The notes under the pieces were generated by a model. That model did no database searches. It was not told the DNA's origin and worked only from the letters and a program-made list of their open reading frames with translations. The position numbers and the translations under genes were made by a program. Below, in pieces: positions 11,540 through 20,951 of a stretch of DNA of 64,000 nucleotides (positions within the stretch are counted from its first letter, which is position 1; the number at the start of each line of letters is the position of its first letter). Origin of the DNA: Paramoeba atlantica (lineage: Eukaryota; Discosea); contig CDRNVI010000041.1 in the NCBI GenBank assembly GCA_977017575.1, forward strand, positions 310,001 to 374,000. Reading direction: 5' to 3'.

Positions 11540-13504
11540 GAGAGTATTCTCACTTACGGTTTCCGTCAGATTTCTTCAAAGGAGGGTGTGCAACAAGGGG
11601 ATCCGTTGGGTCCTTTACTTTTTTCCCTCGTCATGCAACTGGTTACTACCGAGATAGATCGACAACTTCCTGGTCTTCTTAAGCTTAATCTGTGGTATTT
11701 GGATGACGGCATTCTCGGGGGGAAGGCTCAAGACGTCAGACGAGCTTTAGACATCATCGAACGAGTCGGCCCACAGTGGGGCATCTTCCTAAACGCCAAC
11801 AAGTGCGAGGCGATCACACATCCTGAATCCGCCGAACACCTGGACAGCTTCGGCAACATCCCGACGACTAAAAAGACAAGCGAGGGAAATTTTTCAATTT
11901 TAGGTAGCCCTGTAGGAACGACTGATTTCTGCACAGAATTTCTCCGTGAACACACCCTGTTGCCTGCTGAAGAATCCCTAGCCGCGATCGAATACATGGA
12001 AGACCCGCAAGTTTCCCTCGCACTCATCCGACAGTGTGCTGGTTTCAGCCAAATGGCATATTCTCTTAGAACCACACCCACCAATTCCGTCCATGAGTTA
12101 TGCGAAGAACTTGACACAGCAATACTACATACCACGGAACGCTCTATATGCCCTTTAAATGAAGATGCTGCCGCACAAGTACAACGTCCAAAATCTTACG
12201 GTGGATTCGGGCTGCGCTCTTCAGCGATGCATGCCTCATCGGCGTACGTTTCCTCAGTCTCTTTCGCAGCGGATAAGGACAACTGGAACTCCCTCGACGC
12301 AAAAGATTTTGCTGATGCAGTACTGGACGTCAATTCACGAGCGGGCACCAGCGTCCTGGAAGAGAAAACCGGTCTAATTTCCCCTCAGCACGCTTCCTCT
12401 CTCTCTCACCTCAAAAAAGTACTGGGTCTCCGTGGATCAAAACGACCTCTCCCGGCGAATCTTCCCGTAGCACCACCCGGAGACACGACGACCCCTTACT
12501 TTGAACAAACGAAACTCGACCACGAGTTTTCATCTTCCAACGACCGAGTCGCACGCCAAAAGGTGCTCAGCCGTGCAATTTCTTCCCGCGAGTACACCGA
12601 TGCATATCAGAAAGCTGATCCTCAAACGAGGGCACGTTGGATATCTCAATCTGGAAAAGGGGCAGGTGACTGGCTGTTTGTCACGCCCTCCAGGGAAAAG
12701 GGGCACGCCTTTACTAAAACGGAGTTCCGCACCCTGTGCACCTGGTGGCTAGGACAAAAAGTATATCCAGAAACACACCCCTGTCCCGTCTCAGGCTGCA
12801 CGCTTCCGATGGGACCACAAGGAGACCACGCATTGGTCTGTAAACACGACTACGGGATCTCTGCGAGGCATAATGCCTTGGCCCTCCAGTTCTTTGACGT
12901 TTGTCAAAAGGCCAATTTGTCTCCGAAAAGGGAGCACAGCCTCGGCAACAGAGGTCCAGGGGGGGCACTCACAAGACCAGGGGATGTGTTCCTTCCGAGC
13001 TACACGCTCGGTAAAGGCCTTGTCTTTGATTTTGCGGTGACCCACGTCCAGCAACAGAAATATACGGACCTGGTCCGTTCTGCTGGCATGGTAGCTGCAG
13101 GGGCCTTCGCAGAGAAATATGCAACGAACCACAAGCGTGGACAAAGGCAAGAGGCTATAGAGGCCGGACATGATTTCACCGCCATGGTAGTGGAATCGTA
13201 CGGATCATGGAGCCCGACGTCCCTCCATATGCTGAAGAAGATCGCGGGAAAAAGAGCCGCAGCATGTAAGGGTGATATGTCCGAGCAAGCGTCAATGTTT
13301 TTTCTTCTCCAGGACATGAACGTTACGCTCATGCGGTCTCAGGCACGAATGCTTGTAAGACGCATGGCAGACGTGGATATCCATGCCAGTCTCGCTTTAC
13401 TGAACGAGGCACCCTCTGACACCACACCAAATCGTGCCAGCTGCGGACCGGCAGGAGCGATCGAGCCTACAGTGCCTATTCTCACGCCTCGCCTTCTTGA
13501 GTGA
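11540..13504 (+). CDS. 5'-truncated family A polyprotein, copy A5
   Basis: An open frame of about 655 codons begins right after an A-tract, within RT upstream of motif B. It reads GVQQGDPLGPLLFSLV, then LWYLDDG, thumb, zinc knuckle (C...C, H, C) and RLE (RPGDVF, VFDFAVTH, QQQKY). RT motif A and everything N-terminal are missing, so it cannot encode an active RT. The C-terminus runs about 35 residues past the family's usual end, into sequence repeating the UTR stem-loop motif, and stops at TGA 13502-13504. Confidence 0.88.
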   Translation, partial: ESILTYGFRQISSKEGVQQGDPLGPLLFSLVMQLVTTEIDRQLPGLLKLNLWYLDDGILGGKAQDVRRALDIIERVGPQWGIFLNANKCEAITHPESAEHLDSFGNIPTTKKTSEGNFSILGSPVGTTDFCTEFLREHTLLPAEESLAAIEYMEDPQVSLALIRQCAGFSQMAYSLRTTPTNSVHELCEELDTAILHTTERSICPLNEDAAAQVQRPKSYGGFGLRSSAMHASSAYVSSVSFAADKDNWNSLDAKDFADAVLDVNSRAGTSVLEEKTGLISPQHASSLSHLKKVLGLRGSKRPLPANLPVAPPGDTTTPYFEQTKLDHEFSSSNDRVARQKVLSRAISSREYTDAYQKADPQTRARWISQSGKGAGDWLFVTPSREKGHAFTKTEFRTLCTWWLGQKVYPETHPCPVSGCTLPMGPQGDHALVCKHDYGISARHNALALQFFDVCQKANLSPKREHSLGNRGPGGALTRPGDVFLPSYTLGKGLVFDFAVTHVQQQKYTDLVRSAGMVAAGAFAEKYATNHKRGQRQEAIEAGHDFTAMVVESYGSWSPTSLHMLKKIAGKRAAACKGDMSEQASMFFLLQDMNVTLMRSQARMLVRRMADVDIHASLALLNEAPSDTTPNRASCGPAGAIEPTVPILTPRLLE

Positions 13505-13520
13505 GGTACCCCAAGGTGAG
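13481..13520 (+). ncRNA. Extra copy of the CTCAC...GTGAG stem-loop across the A5 stop codon
   Basis: CTCACGCCT (13481) and AGGTACCCCAAGGTGAG (ending 13520) repeat the P2 and unpaired CCCCAA signature of the 3'-UTR module. They flank the TGA stop of the ORF. A complete module follows at 13582. Confidence 0.55.
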
Positions 13521-14107
13521 ATAGGTAGGGATTCGGACTGACAGTCCTATTTCAGCACGAAGACGCCATGGTATCCAGGACGGGTGCTGGTCGGGTCGAC
13601 AGAGTCTATACTCACGCCTAGCCCGCGAGGGCTAGGTACCCCAAGTGAGGTAGTACACGGGTAGTGAATCTCCTCCCCGTCGGCCAGCATCCTGTTTCGT
13701 GACCGTGTCGCTGTCGACACAGGCCCGCGCCTGCGCCCTCCCGTATAGCAAGGGAAGGGTTCACAAGTCAGGCCGTGGAGAGGTCGAAAGACCAGGTCCG
13801 GAACGCGCGAATGGATTGGGCATGGATTGCTTGCTTTAATTTTTACTGTTTTTCTTGTTTGTAGTATATACTTAGGGGAGACTAAATTGCTAGTTTTGGG
13901 CTGAGAAAAAAGGTACATCTGTGGACAGAAAAAGAATTGCTAATTTGATTGTTTGTTTTCAACTCGTATACCCCCCCCAATGGACCTACTTGGTTCGTCT
14001 ACTGGGTCAAAATATAGAGGCAATGCCGCGATTCATACTTCTCCCCCCTTATTAATTGCAAAAAAAAAAAAAAAACTGTTGTCAAAAAAAAAAAAAAAAA
14101 AAAAAAA
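13505..14107 (+). other. 3' UTR and A-tails of copy A5
   Basis: Standard family A 3' UTR ending with TTATTAATTGC and A-tract 14060-14075. An isolated 8-nt piece CTGTTGTC (14076-14083) and a second A-tract (14084-14107) follow. The RNA module is annotated separately. Confidence 0.75.
13582..13720 (+). ncRNA. Structured 3'-UTR RNA module (copy A5)
   Basis: P1 is 13582-13593 with 13681-13692. GTCGACAG (13595-13602) is complementary over 8 bases to CTGTCGAC (13711-13718), which spans the loop and 3' arm of the hairpin at 13705-13720. P2 pairs CTCAC (13611-13615) with GTGAG (13645-13649), and P3 has a GCGA loop. Confidence 0.7.
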
Positions 14108-14427
14108 CACGGGTAGTGAATCTCCTCCCCGTCGGCCAGCATCCTGTTTCGCGACCGTGTCGCTGTCGACACAGGCCCGCGCCTGCGCCCTCCCATATAG
14201 CAAGGGAAGGGTTCACAAGTCAGGCCGTGGAGTGGTCGAAAGACGCGGTCCGGAACGCGCGAATGGATTGGGTCTGTATTGCTTGTTTTAGTTTTTACTG
14301 TTTCTTGTTTGTAGTATATACTTAGGGGAGATTAAATTGCTAGTTTTGGGCTGAGAAAAAACAAAAGGTACATCTGTGGAAACAAAAAGAATTGCTAATT
14401 TGATTGCTTGTTTTCAAAAAAAAAAAA
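14108..14427 (+). mobile_element. Family A 3'-UTR-only insertion
   Basis: A severely 5'-truncated copy starts at CACGGGTAGTGAATC inside the RNA module, immediately after an A-tract. It ends in A-tract 14416-14427. It matches the copy A6 tail (24987-25290) closely, including GAGAAAAAACAAAAGG. Confidence 0.8.
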
Positions 14428-14554
14428 TAATAGTCCACGTTTTGAAATTTAGCCGAGGGGCTGTTATGTATTTGCCTGCTGGCCCTTCGGGGCACATAAT
14501 TTCTTCAAATTATGATTTGTGCTCTATAATTACATGGATTGGATATTCTACTAT
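14428..14554 (+). repeat. Q terminal motif (two small hairpins)
   Basis: TAATAGTCCACG, AAATTTAGCCGAGGGGC, GGCCCTTCGGGGC and the palindromic CATAATTTCTTCAAATTATG recur at 34072-34158. A shorter variant lies at 33789-33820 and a related form ends family B at 57086 and 62345. It is probably the end of a mobile element; which one is unclear. Confidence 0.5.
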
Positions 14555-14747
14555 TGAGGGAGATACGGAGTATCTAACTCGCTTACTAAGGTTAATTCCA
14601 AAACTTGAAAATGCCCTTCAAAGAAGCGAGAGATCGAGTTTTTTCAAAATTTTAAAACGTAGCAGTAGCTCATTAGATGAACTCTTTAATACTCGAAAAA
14701 TCATCTACAACGACCTCATTTCCCAAATTGTAGAACACTTTTGGTAA
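14555..14747 (+). CDS. Unrecognised small ORF fragment (duplicated at 30211)
   Basis: An open frame of about 64 codons (EGDTEYLTRLLRLIP... ending EHFW) stops at TAA 14745-14747. The same sequence with few changes lies at 30211-30406. Conservation over the duplicated block does not prove coding, because flanking non-coding DNA is equally conserved. It could be the C-terminal end of a lost transposon protein. I do not recognise a domain. Confidence 0.3.
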
Positions 14748-14805
14748 AAAAAAGTGCGTCTGCAAATGTCTGCGATACGACAAACTGGTTGACTAAGGAG
14801 AGTCC

Positions 14806-14883
14806 TTTGAGTAGTCCAGTTGGTAAAGGGGTTCCATTTTGACGCTGGATGTCCGCGGTTCGATTCCCGGCGTCGACATTTTT
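14806..14883 (+). ncRNA. tRNA-like Pol III unit
   Basis: A-box-like TAGTCCAGTTGG (14812-14823), a perfect B box GGTTCGATTCC (14857-14867) and a T5 terminator (14879-14883) are spaced as in a tRNA gene. The acceptor arms do not pair, so this is a tRNA-derived promoter or pseudo-tRNA rather than a functional tRNA. A near-identical copy is at 30468-30542. Confidence 0.55.
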
Positions 14884-15049
14884 GAACAAAAAGAAATTAT
14901 ATGCTCAAAATCGCGAAAAAAACAAATTCGGAACGATTTTTTTTTTCAGATTTTTTTTTCTTGAAAAAAGTGGCCAGCTGGGCCACCAAAAACACGGTTT
15001 GCATTTTGTATATATATAGAGGGAAAAATAATGTGCAGGTCCGAGTGGT

Positions 15050-15552
15050 ACAGTGTGTAGCTACAGTGGCCCTTGAGAGAGTGAGAGCAGTGCCACGTGA
15101 GGCAGTGATTGCACAGTGATGCAGTGCAGCTGCAGTGGCACGTGCCAGAGTAAGTGCACTTCCATGTGAGGCAGTGACTGCAGTGATGCAGTGTAGCTGC
15201 AGTGGCACGTGCCAGAGTAAGTGCACTGCCATGTGAGGCAGTGACTGCAGTGATGCAGTGTAGCTGCAGTGGCACGTTCCAGAGTAAGTGCACTGCCATG
15301 TGAGGCAGTGACTGCAGTGATGCAGTGTAGCTGCAGTGGCACGTGAGAGAGTAAGTGCACTGCCATGTGAGGCAGTGACTGCAGTGATGCAGTGTAGCTG
15401 CAGTGGCACGTGAGAGAGTAAGAGTAGGGCCACGTGAGGCAGTGACTGCAGTGATGCAGCGCAGCTGCAGCGGCACGTGCGAGAGTAAGATTACTGCCAC
15501 GTGAGGCAGTGAATGCAGTGTAGATACAGTGGAATGTGAGAGAGTCAGTGAC
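15050..15552 (+). repeat. 67-bp satellite array, block 1a
   Basis: Tandem units of 67 bp repeat (CCATGTGAGGCAGTGACTG starts at 15162, 15229 and 15296). Units contain CACGTG or CATGTG and CTGCAGTG motifs. Minus-strand ORFs through the array (repeating CHCSYTASLQ) are artefacts of a unit length not divisible by three. Confidence 0.9.
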
Positions 15553-15976
15553 TCGCGGGCGTAGTTGGTAGACGGTGGGCCTTACAACCTGCAGGTTGTT
15601 GGTTCGATTCCCGCTATCGACAAAACTCGCAACCTGGCGGCCTCACTACAAAGGGAAAGCGATCAGGAGTGCCTTCAAGGCCCACACCCAACCCCGCTCC
15701 CCTGTAGGACCGACCCGGAACCGCCGAGCTGAACCAGGCTCCAGCGCAGCCGCTAAATTGCGAGCTGCTTACGCAAAGGAGGCTTGAGACACAGCCTACA
15801 TGATGCAACGGGGTTGGGCGCCCGTCCTGGTAGCTACGGTTGGGTAGCCGTGCTCGGGCCGCAAGGCGTCGAGTGCCGTCTGGGAAGGGGGTAGCAAGAC
15901 GATGAAGGTCGGTGTCCTGAGACTCTACCCTAACGGTTGGCGCTGCAGAGCCCTCCGTGTTCTTCTCTTCTCTAAG
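15553..15976 (+). mobile_element. SINE-like element S1 with tRNA-like head
   Basis: The head has a D-arm-like GTAGTTGGTAGAC (15561-15573) and B box GGTTCGATTCC (15601-15611). A body follows with CCTGGCGGCCTCACT and GTAGGACCG, then a CT-rich end (CTTCTCTTCTCT). The same body start follows a different tRNA-like head at 32.8 kb. A 67-bp satellite unit is exactly repeated on both sides (15486-15552 and 15977-16043). Confidence 0.6.
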
Positions 15977-16790
15977 ATTACTGCCACGTGAGGCAGTGAA
16001 TGCAGTGTAGATACAGTGGAATGTGAGAGAGTCAGTGACTGCAGTGTAGCTACAGTGGCACGTGAGAGAGTAAGATTACTGCCACGTGAGGCAGTGACTG
16101 CAGTGATGCAGTGCAGCTGCAGTAACACGTGAGAGAGTGAGAGTACTTCCACGTGAGGCAGTGACTGCAGTGATGCAGTGCAGCTGCAGTAACACGTGAG
16201 AGAGTGAGAGTACTGCCACGTGAGGCAGTGACTGCAGTGTAGCTGCAGTAGCACTTGAGAGAGTAAGTGTACTGCCACGTGAGGCAGTGACTGCAGTGTA
16301 GCTTCAGTAGCACGTGAGAGAGTGAGAGTACTGCCACGTGAGGCAGTGATTGCAGTGTAGATACAGTGGCAGAGTGACAGGCAGTGCCACGTGAGGCAGT
16401 GACTGCAGTGATGCAGTGCAGCTGCAGTAGCACGTGAGAGAGTAAGATTACTGCCACGTGAGGCAGTGAATGCATCGGCACTGTACCTACAGTGGCACGT
16501 GAGAGAGTGAGAGCAGTGCCCCGTGAGGCAGTGATGCAGTGTAGCTGCAGTGGCACGTGAGAGAGTAAGAGCAGTGCCACGTGAGGCTGCAGTGTAGTTG
16601 ACTGCAGTGTAGCTGCAGTAGCACGTGAGAGAGTGAGAGTACTTCCACGTGAGGCAGTGATCGCAGTGCAGCTGCATTGGCACGTGCGAGAGTAAGAGTA
16701 GTGTCACGTGAGGCAGCGACTGCAGTGTAGATACAGTGGCACGTGAGAGAGTAAGTGTACTGCCACGTGGGGCAGTGACTCACGTTGAGT
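15977..16790 (+). repeat. 67-bp satellite array, block 1b
   Basis: This continues the satellite after S1, with more diverged and partly shortened units. It ends at CACGTGGGGCAGTGACTCACG. The same end sequence occurs at 31927-31950 in the second block. Confidence 0.85.
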
Positions 16791-16816
16791 GAGTCCACTG
16801 AGTGAGTCCCACGGGG

Positions 16817-17010
16817 GTGGGAGAGTGTTGTGGAAGAGTGGCCTGCTGGCCATGTTGTGGAAGGGTGGCCAGCTGGGCATGTTGTGGAAGTGACCATGTT
16901 TTGGAAGTGGCCATGTTGTGGAAGTGACCATGTTTTAGGAGTGGCCAATTTGTGGAAGGGTGGCCAGCTGGCCATGTTGTGGAAGGGTCGCCAGCTGGCC
17001 ACCAAAAACA
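16817..17010 (+). repeat. Minisatellite of about 26-27 bp (GGCCATGTTGTGGAAG)
   Basis: Repeats of TGTGGAAGGGTGGCCAGCTGGCCATG and shorter variants carry many GGCCAGCTGGCC palindromes. The block is duplicated at 31985-32172. No gene. Confidence 0.8.
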
Positions 17011-17213
17011 CGGTATGTGCTTCGTCGAAAAGTCGCCAGCTGGCCACCAAAAACACGGTTTGCATTTTGTATATATGTAGAGAAAAAAAAACGAGCAGGG
17101 TCATACTTCAAAAAAAAGATTTCAGAAGCTTGTTTCCTTCAAGATTACTTGTCACGAGGTAAAGCACCACCCGCGCCAGCGGGTCTGCACCGCCTCGAAC
17201 GGCCCGCCGTATA
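17011..17213 (+). other. Spacer between minisatellite and MITE
   Basis: About 200 bp of unique-looking sequence contains CCACCAAAAACACGG twice, a motif also present near 14990 and 30637. Nothing coding is supportable. Confidence 0.4.
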
Positions 17214-17417
17214 ACCCAGATTGAAAGGGGCGAGGGAGATACGAAGCAAGAGGCGTGGCAGATTCCCACTGAAAAGAAATGGTATCTCCCGCACGAAGTT
17301 TGTCTCCGAGCTAGAAAGCGCAAAGGCTTTTCTCGTGCGGGGAGATACCATTTCTTTTCAGTGGGAATCTGCCACGCCTGTTGCTTCGTATCTCCCTCGC
17401 CCCTTTCAATCTGGGTT
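17214..17417 (+). mobile_element. Foldback MITE, copy 1
   Basis: Nearly perfect inverted arms of about 83 bp begin ACCCAGATTGAAAGGGG and surround a roughly 36-nt centre. TA precedes the left end; the right flank reads TT, so one TSD base is changed. The copy at 33837 has the same arms but its centre in the opposite orientation. The size and TA target suggest a Tc1/mariner-type non-autonomous element. Confidence 0.8.
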
Positions 17418-17462
17418 TCTTATATATCCTTGTTAGGTTGTTAGTAAAAAAAAAAAAAAAAA

Positions 17463-18949
17463 CGAACCCTGCCTCGGCACACCAAACTGCTCTTTTTTCC
17501 GATATTCCGGAACCCAAGATAAACCGCGAAGGAAATTTTGACATTCTTGGGAGCCCCATAGGCTCTGCTCAACATTGCATAGATTTCCTTACGACACACG
17601 CCGTGGAACCGGCAGAAGAGACCCTGGAAGCTATAGAAATGCTCGAAGATCCTCAAATTGCCTTGTCATTGATCAGAAAGTGTGCGGGTTTTTGTCAAAT
17701 GGTCCATTCGCTTCGAACTACCACACCACATGAGCTTTCTGCACTCTGTCAGCGCCTTGATGAAGCAGTCCTCCATGCGTATGAATGGAATATATGCCCG
17801 CTTAGCTCCTCAGCTCGATCACAAGTTCAACGCCCGAAACGGTATGGAGGTTTTGGTCTCCGATCTGCATCTGCGCACCGCTCAGCGGCGTACGTGTCTT
17901 CAGTTGCTTTTGCTGCAGAGACGGATCGTTGGCTACCGTCAGATGCAGAAGGATTATCTTCCGCAGTCCTGGACATCAATCACCGGAGCGGAGGACCCGT
18001 AGTTGATCCGGACACGGGAAGAGCATTAGAGGAGATCAGCTCCCCTTTTCCGACAGGATCTAGTCAAAGTACAGAAACGGACAATTCTTGCACCCCCCGT
18101 CAACGTGCCTTGAGCGACGCAATCTCGGCGCACGAATTTTCATGTGCGTACGCAGCGGCGGACAGTAGCACTCGCACGAGGTACACCTCTCAGACTGGAG
18201 ATGGGGCCAGCAGCTGGGCATTTTGCATCCCATCAACTGAGCTTGGCCACGCTTACACACCCACAGAATTCCGCGCCCTCTCCAGGTGGTGGTTAGGTGC
18301 CAAGGTCTACAACGAGTTGAGCACGTGCCCAATTAACACATGCCAACAACCTCTCGACCTCGAAGGAAACCATGCAGTGTCTTGCAAAAGTGGGAATGGA
18401 CTGATCTCCCGCCACAATGCGCTCATTACACAATTCACCGACACGTGCTCCAAGGCGAATTTATCACCTTCACGTGAGGTAAGCCTGGGGAACCTAGGGC
18501 CTGGCGGCTGTCCCACGAGTCCGGGCGATGTCTTTATTCCGGGCTATGAGAAAGCTCAAGGTCTGGTGCTTGATTTTGCTGTCACCCACGTTCAGCAACC
18601 TAAATACACGGACTTAGTCCGCAACGCTAACGGGGTGGCGGCAGGATCATTTGCGGAGCACTACGCCGCTTCTCACAAGGTGAAAGAGAGAGAGGAGGCG
18701 GAACAAGCAAAACATGTGTTTGTTGCCATGGTGGTAGAATCATATGGTGCTTGGAGTGCAAGTGCCCTATCAATCCTTAGATGGGTTGGGAAGCATCGCG
18801 CCTCATGTTCCCAGGGGACTCTATCTCAAGAAGCAGCTACCCGTCAGCTGCTTCAAGAGCTTAACCTCACCCTGATGCGTTCTCAATCGAGAATGCTTGT
18901 CTCACGCATGCCGGCTGAAGATCCACAACCGGCACTTATTTTGCAGTAG
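17463..18949 (+). CDS. 5'-truncated family A copy X2, intact endonuclease part
   Basis: An open frame of about 494 codons starts at CGAACCCTG after an A-tract, the same truncation point as X1, X3 and X5. It has no RT core and carries thumb, zinc knuckle (CPINTCQQPL, H, C) and RLE (PGDVF, VLDFAVTH). The Arg before PGDVF in copy A8 is Ser here. It ends with TAG 18947-18949. Without its own start and RT it is probably non-functional. Confidence 0.88.
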
Positions 18950-19464
18950 CCTAAACCAAGGCTCGCGGATACCGGCATGTTCGAAGGCTGAGGGTGCTGG
19001 TCTCGTCGACAGAGTCTATACTCACGCCTAGTCCGTCAGGGCTAGGTACCCCAAGTGAGGTAGTACACGGGTAGTGAATCTCCTCCCCGTCGGCCCGCAT
19101 CCTGTTTCGCGACCTTGTCGCTGTCGACACAGGCCCGCGCCTGCGCCCTCCCGTATAACAAGGGAAGGGTCCACAAGTCAGGCCGTGGAGAGGTCGAAAG
19201 ACCCGGTCCGGAACGCGCGGATGGATTGGGCGTGGATTGCTTCCTTTTTTATTATTATTGTTATCAGAATCATAAATAACTTAAGGCAGGTTGAATTACT
19301 AGTTTTGGGCTACAACATGTGAAATTGCTAATTTGATTGCTTGTTTACAAATCATATACCCCCCCCAATGGACCTTCATGGTTCATGTATTGGGTAATAT
19401 AGAGGCAATGCCGCGTTTCATACTTCTCCCCCCTTATTAATCGCATAAAAAAAAAAAAAAAAAA
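18950..19464 (+). other. 3' UTR and A-tail of X2
   Basis: It carries the RNA module at 18992-19130, the long family A ending (TTATTAATCGCAT) and A-tract 19447-19464, into which X3 is joined. In the module, P1 is weak (one mismatch) and the hairpin has TTGTCG instead of GTGTCG. Confidence 0.75.
18992..19130 (+). ncRNA. Structured 3'-UTR RNA module (copy X2)
   Basis: Same layout as at 6363: P1, P2 (CTCAC/GTGAG), P3 with GTCA loop, and a downstream hairpin with CTGT loop whose 5' arm carries one G-to-T change. Confidence 0.6.
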
Positions 19465-20951
19465 CGAACCCTGCCTCGGCACACCAAACTGCTCTTTTTT
19501 CCGATATTCCGGAACCCAAGATAAACCGCGAAGGAAATTTTGACATTCTTGGGAGCCCCATAGGCTCTGCTCAACATTGCATAGATTTCCTTACGACACA
19601 CGCCGTGGAACCGGCAGAAGAGACCCTGGAAGATATAGAAATGCTCGAAGATCCTCAAATTGCCTTGTCATTGATCAGAAAGTGTGCGGGTTTTTGTCAA
19701 ATGGTCCATTCGCTTCGAACTACCCCACCACATGAGCTTTCTGCACTCTGTCAGCGCCTTGATGAAGCAGTCCTCCATGCGTATGAATGGAATATATGCC
19801 CGCTTAGCTCCTCAGCTCGATCACAAGTTCAACGCCCGAAACGGTATGGAGGTTTTGGTCTCCGATCTGCATCTGCGCACCGCTCAGCGGCGTACGTGTC
19901 TTCAGTTGCTTTTGCTGCAGAGACGGATCGTTGGCTACCGTCAGATGCAGAAGGATTCTCTTCCGCAGTCCTGGACATCAATCACCGGAGCGGAGGCCCC
20001 GTAGTTGATCCGGACACGGGAAGAGCATTAGAGGAGATCAGCTCCCCTTTTCCGACAGGATCTAGTCAAAGTACAGAAACGGACAATTCTTGCACCCCCC
20101 GACAACGTGCCTTGAGCGACGCAATCTCGGCGCACGAATTTTCATGTGCGTACGCAGCGGCGGACAGTAGCACTCGCGCGAGGTACACCTCTCAGACTGG
20201 AGATGGGGCCAGCAGCTGGGCATTTTGCATCACATCAACTGAGCTTGGCCACGCTTACACACCCACAGAATTCCGCGCCCTCTCCAGGTGGTGGTTAGGT
20301 GCCAAGGTCTACAACGAGTTGAGCACGTGCCCAATTAACACATGCCAACAACCTCTCGACCTCGAAGGAAACCATGCAGTGTCTTGCAAAAGTGGGAATG
20401 GACTGATCTCCCGCCACAATGCGCTCATTACACAATTCACCGACACGTGCTCCAAGGCGAATTTATCACCTTCACGTGAGGTAAGACTGGGGAACCTAGG
20501 GCCTGGCGGCTGTCCCACGAGTCCGGGCGATGTCTTTATTCCGGGCTATGAGAAAGCTCAAGGTCTGGTGCTTGATTTTGCTGTCACCCACGTTCAGCAA
20601 CCTAAATACACGGACTTAGTCCGCAACGCTAACGGGGTGGCGGCAGGATCATTTGCGGAGCACTACGCCGCTTCTCACAAGGTGAAAGAGAGAGAGGAGG
20701 CGGAACAAGCAAAACATGTGTTTGTTGCCATGGTGGTAGAATCATATGGTGCTTGGAGTGCAAGTGCCCTATCAATCCTTAGATGGGTTGGGAAGCATCG
20801 CGCCTCATGTTCCCAGGGGACTCTATCTCAAGAAGCAGCTACCCGTCAGCTGCTTCAAGAGCTTAACCTCACCCTGATGCGTTCTCAATCGAGAATGCTT
20901 GTCTCACGCATGCCAGCTGAAGATCCACAACAGGCACTTATTTTGCAGTAG
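19465..20951 (+). CDS. 5'-truncated family A copy X3, intact endonuclease part
   Basis: The second unit of a 2.0-kb head-to-tail pair with X2 (start-to-start 2002 bp). It is open for about 494 codons, with the same lost RT core and the same Arg-to-Ser change before PGDVF. A few private changes are present, for example Asp for Ala in TLEDIEM and Thr in CITSTELGH. It stops at TAG 20949-20951. Confidence 0.88.

Noticed and set aside
14806-14883. Functional tRNA gene
   Set aside because: A and B boxes and a terminator are present, but acceptor and T stems do not pair properly and no anticodon loop with T33 can be placed confidently.
14897-15500. Minus-strand ORFs of 100-280 aa with repeating CHCSYTASLQSLPHMAVHLL in the satellites (also 15925-16707 and 30655-31547)
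   Set aside because: They are produced by the 67-bp tandem unit read through all frames. Unit-length changes shift frames without regard to coding, and no start or neighbour context supports a gene.
15050-16790. CRISPR-like array
   Set aside because: The 67-bp units are contiguous and similar along their whole length, with no unique spacers. The genome is eukaryotic.
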